Source of the DNA: Diadema setosum
Taxonomy: Eukaryota > Echinodermata > Echinoidea > Diadematoida > Diadematidae
DNA length: 64,000 bases
Direction of reading: 5' to 3'
Assembly (NCBI GenBank): GCA_033980235.1
Contig: CM067067.1
Coordinates: 40,095,985-40,159,984, forward strand
Positions within the stretch are counted from its first letter, which is position 1. Each line of letters begins with the position of its first letter. Under the pieces are notes generated by a model that was not told where the DNA came from, did no database searches, and was given only the letters and a program-made list of their open reading frames with translations. Below are positions 56,234-64,000 of this stretch, piece after piece. The translations under genes were made by a program, and so were the position numbers.

Positions 56234-56590
56234 TTATATGGCCGAATGCAAAGAATTCCAATATCTTGGGCCGGTATAAACAAATGTGTTCTTGGCTAAA
56301 ATCGTACAAAGAAGAGGTAAATGATACTCATTAGAACGTCGAGTTGGATATTCATGAAATGACTGATTTTTTAGGAACATGGTATGGAAAATGTCAGGAA
56401 GAGAGTCATTGATATTGATATATATATATAATATATATATATACATAAATTGTCCTAAATTGAATGAAAACAAATCTCTGATTTTTAACAGCTTATTAGA
56501 AGCAAACAATACATCTGTATGAGAACGGCAGGGAGAATAACAAATTACGCGGAGAGCTTTCTTTTGCAAAAGGAACACTCTATCCAACAA
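56234..56590 (-). pseudogene. LINE C-terminal domain
   Basis: Open for 118 codons: LLQKKALRVICYSPCRSHTD, then DSLPDIF and HEYPTRRSNEYHLP, VYTGPRYWNSL. This tail follows the RT in many CR1/Jockey-group LINEs and is shared with the remnant at 52760. A (TA)n insertion encodes an IYIYI-like run near 56420-56440. Confidence 0.8.
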
Positions 56591-56599
56591 ATTTTGGTG

Positions 56600-57700
56600 G
56601 GTTTTGCCCCAAACAAACTCCGTAATTAAGATAAGGCAATATCAATGGCGATTATAACATAAGTAATGATTTTTGTGGGAAACACAATTTCAATCTATTG
56701 ATAACGCATATATTACGTGAAATTATATTACAAATATGATCAATATGCAATTTCCAAGAAAGTTTGTCATCTACAATAATATCAAGGAATTTGAAATGTG
56801 AAAATCTCTCTAAATTTGTATCATCCAAAACTATGTGTGTATCTAAAGTGCTAACGGTATTACTAGAAAGCATTTATTTCGCTTTTTGAACATTCAACGA
56901 GAGGGTATTAGCTCTAACGCAATTTTTAACTTTTTTCAATTCACTGTTAACTTTTTGAACAAGAACATCAATATCACTGTAGGGAAAAAATACATTAGTA
57001 TCATCAGCAAAACGAATAAAAGAAAGAGTTTCAGATACATAAAAAAATCATCGATATAAATAATAAATAACAATGGCCCTAACAGACTTCCCTGAGGAAC
57101 CCCACATTTGACTTCTCTAGTCAATGACTTATCATTTTTAATTGTGACAAACTGTCTTCTATTAAATAAATAAGTCTTGAACCACTCCGAGGTCTTCCCA
57201 CGTATTCCATATTGACAAGATAACTTATAAAGTAAAATATCATGATTAATTGTATCGAAGGCCTTGGAGAAGTCCAAGAAAATATTAATCAAATGGGAAT
57301 GGTCATCAATTATTGCATGAGCTACTTTTTCAACGAAACTTAAGAGCATGAGTGGTACTGTGCCTCTCACGAAAACCAAACTGAGAATTTGTACAAATTT
57401 TATGCTGTTTCAGAAAATTAATAATTCTCTTATGAGTAGTTTTTTTTTCCAGGATTTGAGACAGAGAAGATAATAATGAAATTGAACAATAATTATTGAT
57501 TTCAAGTTTATCGCCTTTTTGAATATTGGGATAACTTTAGCCAATTTCATTTTATCGGGGAACACGCCGTGAGCCATTGACAAATTAGATATATGAGCAA
57601 GTGCATCAGCAACCGAAGATATAACACTTTTCAAAATAACATTATCAGTGTTATCATAACCAGAACTTTGTTTGTTCTTTAATGAAGATACCATATCCTT
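56600..57700 (-). pseudogene. LINE reverse transcriptase domain (frameshifted)
   Basis: Motifs: KQSSGYDN, GVFPDKMKLAKVIPIFKK, FLDFSKAFDTINHDIL (catalytic Asp of RT motif A), GVPQGSLLGPLLFIIYIDD and, one frame over, FIRFADDTN (catalytic Asp pair, about 56999-57016), then KFLDIIVDDKLSWKLHID. Frame breaks lie near 57530, 57380 and 57040. Confidence 0.9.
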
Positions 57701-58166
57701 TATCTCATATCTAGGAGTAAAAAAAAAAAAAAAATAAGAGTTGGGATTATACTGACCTAAGAATTCAGTAAAATGCTTCTGTGTAACAGTGATATTTTGT
57801 GCATACGTTTCACCTATTTTTGAAAAATAAGAGTTAAAAACATTTGCAATATGAGCATAGTCAGGAATATTATTTCATCATTCTTCTTTATATCATCAAT
57901 ATCAGAACTTTTACTAGAAACATCCATAGCCTGTTTTAAAACCTTCCAAGTATTTTTCATATCATACTTATATCACAATACTAACAACTTAGTGTAATAT
58001 TATTTATAAGATGTATATTTATTCTTAGATAACTCATTTCTGTTCATTTTGTGTTTATAGTATAATCGATTTTTTTTTTTCCTATTAATAGAACGGAGAA
58101 GAGATTTTGAAATCCACGGTAAACTATTATATAGGTGTCTTTTTGTAACCCGATTTATTCTTTTTT

Positions 58167-59546
58167 TTAAGGGATTATTTCGTCCAAGTGGTAATTAAAA
58201 CTTTCCATTAAATTATCAAACAACAAATTAATACCATCACTGTCTAACACTCTCGACCAGTCAGTATTATCAAGGGCCGCGTCCAAATTAGCTAGCATTT
58301 CATTCGACACTCTGCGGCTAAATGAAGGAAATACAGAAGATTTAACAATGTTAGGTGAGGCTGTAGGAGTAAAATAAATCATAATTGGAAAATGATCAGT
58401 CATATCTAAAAGAATTATAACAGAATCGGGGAGGGGTAGTAACATTGCAAAAAAAGTTATCAATAAGGGTAGCAGAGTGATCTGTTACACGTGTAGGTTT
58501 TGAAATGAGCGGAAGAAACGAAGAAGACAAAAATGTTTGGAGAAACTCATTTGAAATATTATCATTATCTAGTTTCAATAAATCAATATTAAAATCACCG
58601 AGTAAAAAGCAGTCCTCATTTTGAAAATCCGGGGATTGCGCCAAATCTGAAAGATGAATAAAAAATAATCTTTGATGCTTGAGTTGGGTTGTCTGTACAA
58701 TATGCCTATCACAATATTTCTATTTCCTTGGACACAAATTTCTAGAAAAAGTGATTCAACAAAATTATCCATTCTAGAAATATATTCAAGAATAGTACAT
58801 TCAAAAGTATGTGATATATACATAAAACGCGACAGTTCCACCACTCGATCTGGTCTGTTATTGGCAAACATATTATACCCATCAACTGCAAAAGAATTTC
58901 CAGAATTAGAAGTTAACCAAGTTTCACTTAGTCCAACGACTAAAAATGGCTGATTCATATCAGATTCCAGTAAAAATCTTAACTCATCGAAATGCTTACT
59001 TATACCCCTTATATTCAAATGCAGCAAGGAAAACGTATCTTTAGAGGAAAAAAAATAGTGTACATAATTATCTTTACATTGGTTCACAGTGATGTAATTA
59101 CACAAAACATTCTGAGTTAAATCAGAATTCAAATTATCAGCGACAAGTTTATCATAAGGGGTAATTCGTGTACTATCTGTCCCACTAAATGAACCAGATT
59201 CAGACATTGTATGCCTAAATAGTTCAAAGAGGACATTATTTGAAACGGAATGAAACGGCGCATTCATGTAATATAAATCAGCCATTAAAGATGCGGGGGG
59301 AAATGTAGGTATTAGAATCAGCTTTACATATAAAACTATAGTGACATGAATCAATTCGTGATAAGAGAAAATAACCAGCCAAAGAAATGTGGCAGAATAC
59401 GAGAGAAATTGACGGACATGAACGGCGTCAGAATCAGAACAAGCTAACCCTGCGGAGTAGAACGAAAAATGGAAAAGAGAAAGTAGACGAGAAGACTCAG
59501 TAACATTGAAGAAGACAAACGTGGAACACACACAACAAGTAGACAA
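58167..59546 (-). pseudogene. LINE apurinic-type endonuclease domain (frameshifted)
   Basis: Motifs in order: LLHLNIRGI (about 59030), VGLSETWLTSNS (about 58930), ILYRQPNSS (about 58700), LLGDFNID (about 58600) and SATLIDNFF (about 58460), all of the exonuclease-endonuclease-phosphatase fold of LINEs. The frame changes at least near 58850 (the RxGGG segment reads in another frame), near 58655 and near 58440, so no continuous protein can be made. Confidence 0.85.
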
Positions 59547-59568
59547 GGATACATGAAGTGTCTCAGTG

Positions 59569-60715
59569 GGCTTCAGTCAGTCCGCAGCACCCGATAATTC
59601 GCTCGTATTTATTCAACTCGTATGCAAGCCTAGAGCGGGCTTGCATACGTAATAAGCTGCGTAAGGGGATTTTGTCCTTGGGCTTTCGGCAACAAAAATA
59701 CACCTTATGTTCACAAATTTGGTATCAAATTCAAGGAAAATATGTAATCTATCGTCACATGTTACTCAAATTATTGTAAATGAAAAATATCATAGCGTAA
59801 TTTGAGCTTGAAAAATGATGAAAAAAGTAATTCGTGCAGTACACGTTCAAGACGTCAAAAAAAATATCAAATTCACCTTGCGTCTCAATGAAAATGCTTT
59901 ATTTGGTAGTCCATCTCCTAATCTTTGTATCCATGTAAATATCTTGACAATTTGTTGCTTAATCCGGTCAGGAACCAGTAAAATATACATCGATGTCAGT
60001 GCTGATCAGCTTGAAACCGTGTAATCACAAGAGTAAGCTCTCTCATTGGACAGCGCTTGCATTCAGCGCTTGCATTCAGCGCTTGCATTACGTCATTACG
60101 CTGCTACATAACGGTTTCATGCCACTTGCGGTTTCTTGGCACGCGTGTAGTTCGAGCGCTGAATGCAAGCACTGTCCAATCAGAGAGCTCTTATCGCGCC
60201 ACTGTTGACTTTGTGTTGAGCGTACTTCCGGCTTAGGAGTGAATTTTACAGACATTTCAAAACGGAAAAAACTAGTATAAATCATGCTTGCGTCTCCTTT
60301 ACTCCAATATATGATGAGCATCTAAGTTTCCTCTCTACGAAAAAGCCAAAATCAGAAACAACAGTTTCTTAATCCGGTCAGGAACCAAAAAAGAACTTTA
60401 GACGACAAAATCTTCCGTGAAAAGCAGGTAAAATTTTACGCAAATTCAACTGATTATTTAGTCATGATAAGATCCGATGTTATACCCAAATTTAGTATCA
60501 AAATAAAGATCTAAGACTGGAGAACAATTTACCGTGACTTGTAGCCATGACAAATGTATGTACAAGTCGCTACACTGTGAAAACCATAGCCCTATCAAAG
60601 TCTCGCAAAATCTCGCACGACGAGACACCTTTCGAACGCAAAGATCGTCAACGAGAGTGCTGAATAAATCTTGCTGGATCGGCTCATTAGCATACGTGCT
60701 GCGGACTGACTGGCT
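59569..60715. mobile_element. Possible ~1.15-kb element with CAGTCAGTCCGCAGCAC ends
   Basis: GGCTTCAGTCAGTCCGCAGC at 59569 and its inverse, GCTGCGGACTGACTGGC, at about 60699. Inside: CTTAATCCGGTCAGGAACC twice (59959, 60368), CAAATTTRGTATCAAA twice (59716, 60488), and a central inverted pair (TTGGACAGCGCTTGCATTCA near 60048; inverse at about 60160-60180). Abuts the LINE 5' edge. Confidence 0.45.
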
Positions 60716-62015
60716 TCCGAAATGATAACAATGGCATATGACAATTGTAAACAATCCAAACAATGCAAACAATGTCGGACTGAACAGGGTACATGCTGAT
60801 ACACAGGATTGTCTCACGAGATCCCTCGCACTATGTTATAAATTTATGCAGAATTTCACAGAAATTACCATATGATGTTTGACTTATTTGCATTACACAA
60901 ACATAATCACATAATGAGCGTACATTTAATGATAAAAAAACCCAACAAACATGATTATGACAAACCAGCGAGGGAACGACATAAAATTAGAATATGCCAG
61001 ATGGCTCCACAGCAAAAATGTCATATCGATAATAGGAATCATGGGCGTAAATCCCCGGGGGGGGGGGGGGGGTGGGGGGATATATCCCCCCCCCCCTGAA
61101 ATGGAGGAGGGGGGGGATGGCCTGTACAATCATCCCCCCCCCCCCCTGAATTTTGAAAAAAAAATGGAGGAAGCAGAAATGTGATTGTATCAATTTTGGC
61201 ATATTGCGTGACGTTTGTAATGTATACATAATTTTCTCAAGCGCTCACTCGCTTCGCTCGCTCGCGAAGAAAGTAACATCGACATAACCGTCGGCCTTAT
61301 GCCAAAAGGGCCTTAACACCATAGACTTTGTACACTATTAGTGCCCTTATGCAAAAGGGCCTTAACACTGTAGACTTTGTACACTATGTGCCCCTTTGGC
61401 AGGAGGCCGACGATACTGTACAATGTAAGGTATGGCTCAGACGTTGACAACGTCACATAGTATAGGCCTACATGTAAGCATGCTATGACGCGAGTAACTT
61501 GGGACCATCTGCAAATATGTACGAAAACAAACAAACAAACAAACAATAAAAAAAAACAATATCGCCATAATTGAACCCCCTCCATTTCCTGAATCATTCC
61601 TGAGAAACGACAGTGACTGGTGACTCAGTCAGGATACATCTATGGGCATACCCAGGGAAGATCAGGGGCGTCGAATCTATCTCGGGGGGGGGGGGGGGGG
61701 GGGCAAAGGGCATCTGCCCGCCCCTACGAAAGTGTTTAGGCAGACAAATCATTAATCCCCAAGCAATTCCCGAGATGAGGACAAATCTCGAACCTTCTTA
61801 ATGGAAAGTTGTCCAAATATCGCCAGAACTATGCACCAGATAGTTGTATTGCAATCTTAAACATGCAAAAGCTCCGCTATACAGGATCCCTTTCGATAGA
61901 CTTTGTACACTTTTGAGATTGACGTATATTTCCCTAATTTATCAAGAGTGTGCAGCAGATCTTTCACTTAACAAAAGCACCCTCATATGCAGAGGCGTCG
62001 ATGGGGGGGGGGGGG
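60716..62015. other. Intergenic with poly-G/poly-C foldbacks
   Basis: G16, C12 and C14 tracts with AATGGAGGAGG between (61057-61145) form alternating G/C blocks. Two tandem ~57-bp units with AAAAGGGCCTTAACAC and TAGACTTTGTACACTA lie at 61302-61394 between inverse CGTCGGCCT/AGGCCGACG ends (61290, 61406). A G20 tract lies at 61684-61703. Confidence 0.5.
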
Positions 62016-63500
62016 GAATGGTTCCCCCATAAAAGTGGGACAAACAAAAGCGAAAATATAGCCACAAACGGCAGTTTTTGGAGTGTAAAATGTCAAAATT
62101 TTAAAGCTCACTCGCTCCGCTCGCTCGCATTTAATCGCTATGCCATTCTCCTGATGTTGCTGCCTGTGACTGACAGCAGTGGCGCCCGGTGCGCCCCCTT
62201 AATTTCCAAAGCGAAATATAGAGCTACAAACGACAGTTTTGGACTGTAAAATGTCAAAAATTTTCAAGCTCGCTCGCTTTGCTCGCTCGCATTTAATCAT
62301 TATACCATTCTAATGATGTTGCAGCCAGTAATTGCCAGCAGTTTTCACCCGATGCGCCTCCCTTAATTTCCAAAGCGAAAAAATACAGCCACAAACGACA
62401 GTTTTGGGGACTGTAAAATGTCAAAATTTTCAAGCTCACTCGCATTTAATCATTATGCCATTCTCCTGATGTTGCTGCCAGTAACTGCCAGCAGTTTTCA
62501 CCTGGTGCGCCCCCCTTGATTTCCAAAGCGAAATAATACAGCCACAAAGGACAGTTTTTGGGACTGTAAAAATCAAAATTTTCAAGCTCACTCGCTTCGC
62601 TCGCTCGCATTTAATCGTTATGCCACTCTCCTGATGTTGCTGCCAATAATTGCCGGCAGTTGGCCGGCGTGCCCCCCCCCCCCCCCCTTAATTTCCAAAG
62701 CGAAAAAATACAGCCACAAACGGCACTTTGGGGACTGTAAAAATCAAATGTCAAAATTTTCAAACTCGCTCGCTTCGCTTGCTCGTATTCAATCGTTATG
62801 CCATTCTCCTGATGTTGCATACTGCCAGTAATTGCCAGCAGTTGTGCCCGGTGCGCCCCCCTTAATTTCCAAAGCGAAAAATATAGCTACAAACGACAGT
62901 TTTGGGACTGTAAAAAGTCAAAATTTTCAAGCTCAATCGCTTCGCTCGCTCGCATTTAATCGTTATGCCATTCCCCTGATGTTGATGCCAGTAATTGCCG
63001 GCAGTTGGCCCGGTGTGCCCCCCCTTAATTTTCAAAGCGAAAAAATACAGCCACGAACGGCACTTTGGGGAATGTAAAATGTCAAAATTTTCAAACTAGC
63101 TCGCTTCGCTTGCTCGCATATGCCATTCTCCTGATGTTGCATGCTGCCATGCGAGCAGTTGTGCCCGGTGCGCCCCCCTTAATTTCCAAAGCGAAGAATA
63201 TAGCTACAAACGACAGTTTTGGGACTGTAAAATATCAAAATTTTCAAGCTCACTCGCTTCGCTCGCTCGCATTTAATCGTTATGCCATTCCCCTGATGTT
63301 GCTGCCAGTAACTGCCAGTAACTGCCAGCAGTTGCGCCCGGTGCGCCCCCCTTAATTTCCAAAGCGAAAAAATACAACCAAAAACGGCAGTTTTGGGACT
63401 GTAAAATGCCAAATTTTTTAAACTCGCTCGCATTTAATCGCTACACCACTCTCCTGATGTTGCTGCCAGTGAGTGACAGCAGTTGCGCCCGGTGCGGCGC
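62016..63500 (+). repeat. ~170-bp satellite, about nine units
   Basis: Units start at CCTTAATTTCCAAAGCGAAA (about 62196, 62361, 62512, 62685, 62857, 63023, 63177, 63350, plus a degenerate first near 62020) and contain GACTGTAAAATGTCAAAATT, CTCGCTCGCTTCGCTCGCTC and CCATTCTCCTGATGTTGCTG. Many spurious open frames arise from it. Confidence 0.9.
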
Positions 63501-63509
63501 CCGGTGCAG

Positions 63510-63850
63510 CACGGCCCTAATCTGGCAAAAGGGTGTATCTGCAAAATTTCCGATTTTTTTTTTTTTCATCTTTAGGGTTTTTGAGGTCAAAATTTTCATC
63601 TGGCCAACTGTCATTGGTGCTCGGGCTTTAGTTTTCGAGATACCAAAGGTTACCAAAATCAATTTTCATCATTTTACTGGTATTTAATCTGGCAAAAGAG
63701 TGTATCTGCACATACATCCTTAAAAAAATGGTGTTAATCTGGCAAAAGGATTTATCTGCCACATACATCCTTTAGCCAGGGTAAATGATGGGTAAAATGT
63801 GTTAATTCAATCAGGCAAAAGGGTCTATCTGCACATACACCCTATCATTT
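63510..63850 (+). repeat. Iterated TAATCTGGCAAAAGGGTGTA motif
   Basis: Four copies, about 63516, 63685, 63733 and 63806, of TAATCTGGCAAAAGG.TRTATCTGC, three followed by ACATACAYCCT. Spacing is irregular (169, 48, 73 bp). Borders undefined. Confidence 0.65.
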
Positions 63851-63943
63851 ACCATAGAAGGTATTTAATTTGACTGTCATACATGCATTAGTACACAAAT
63901 GTCTGTCCACCTGTTACATATACGTTCACTATTTTTATGTTTT

Positions 63944-64000
63944 TATGCCTCCGCCACGAAATGGTGCCGGAGGCATTATGTTTTCGGGTTGTCCGTTCGT
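63944..64000 (-). mobile_element. Helentron-like 3' end entering from the right (reverse)
   Basis: Hairpin ATGCCTCCGCCA...GGTGCCGGAGGCAT (63944-63976), then TTGTCCGTTCGT, which is the inverse of an ACGGAC microsatellite. It is the mirror of the end at 2748-2782. The element continues beyond the window. Confidence 0.5.

Larger units (their letters stand above)
55503..59568 (-). mobile_element. ~4-kb non-LTR retrotransposon (LINE), Jockey/CR1-like
   Basis: Minus-strand order: endonuclease, linker (LPWISKSLLRSINR near 58120), reverse transcriptase, C-terminal domain, ~700-bp 3' UTR (with a CT-rich tract at 55960-56010), then a poly-A tail (T12 on the plus strand at about 55501-55512). ORF1 is not found, so the copy may be 5'-truncated at about 59568. 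Several frameshifts show it is dead. The clade is not certain; endonuclease plus FADD-type RT without an RNase H fits the Jockey superfamily. Confidence 0.88.

Noticed and set aside
62016..63500. CRISPR-like array
   Set aside because: Units of ~170 bp are repeated throughout with no constant repeat/unique spacer pattern, in a eukaryotic context; it is a satellite.

Overview
The window is eukaryotic, intron-rich and AT-rich, and most of it is transposable-element debris. It looks like the genome of a marine invertebrate. An echinoderm or another non-vertebrate deuterostome is my best guess, from the style of the repeats (TGACCTTTGACC-type tandem cores, TTAA-flanked foldbacks, many poly-G tracts). 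This is an inference; no species-diagnostic gene is present.

The only host gene I can demonstrate is a partial guanine deaminase gene (GDA) on the minus strand. Its first seven coding exons lie at 35025-35162, 28176-28264, 23774-23945, 19593-19680, 18537-18639, 4920-5055 and 2921-3028. All six exon-exon joins keep frame, every intron is GT-AG, and the exons encode 278 residues running in order from the N-terminus to the third zinc-ligand region (SHISEN). The C-terminal part, including the last metal/catalytic residues, must lie left of position 1. About 33 kb of DNA therefore carries only 834 coding bases.

The introns are stacked with mobile elements. Intron 7: a Helentron-like element with a 159-bp tandem core, a PIF/Harbinger derivative that keeps the start of its transposase, and a pogo/Tigger-type MITE. 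Intron 6: a TTAA-flanked piggyBac-type MITE broken by another repeat. Intron 5 (13.5 kb): a Helentron-like element with ~570-bp tandem cores, two copies of a ~700-bp GTGACC-ended family (one interrupted by a 450-bp MITE, the other by a ~6.5-kb nested block), and inside that block a 2.48-kb element with eleven copies of a 14-bp motif. Introns 1-3: duplicated foldback segments, TGACC-type tandem arrays, a Helentron-like element split by a 1.1-kb solo LTR, tandem duplications, and further GTGACC and pogo-type MITEs.

Upstream of GDA (35.2-64 kb) I find no host gene. This half holds a CpG-rich probable GDA promoter, several nested TTAA and hAT-like MITEs (40.3-41.7 kb), a 5.8-kb element with long terminal inverted repeats and internal satellite-like arrays (42.0-47.8 kb), a 1.6-kb element with iterated subterminal motifs nested in another element (47.9-49.7 kb), a 2.1-kb minisatellite of ~52-bp units, an internally deleted LINE, a ~4-kb frameshifted LINE on the minus strand (55.5-59.6 kb), and a ~170-bp satellite (62.0-63.5 kb).

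I see no tRNA, rRNA, CRISPR array or bacterial-type operon. The observations most worth following are the DNA elements whose ends or bodies carry iterated short motifs (GGTAACGTATCTGG, CACAAATTGTCACC, CCCACGGAAAAAAGCAGTAACT), and the nesting order that can be read from target-site duplications and empty sites.
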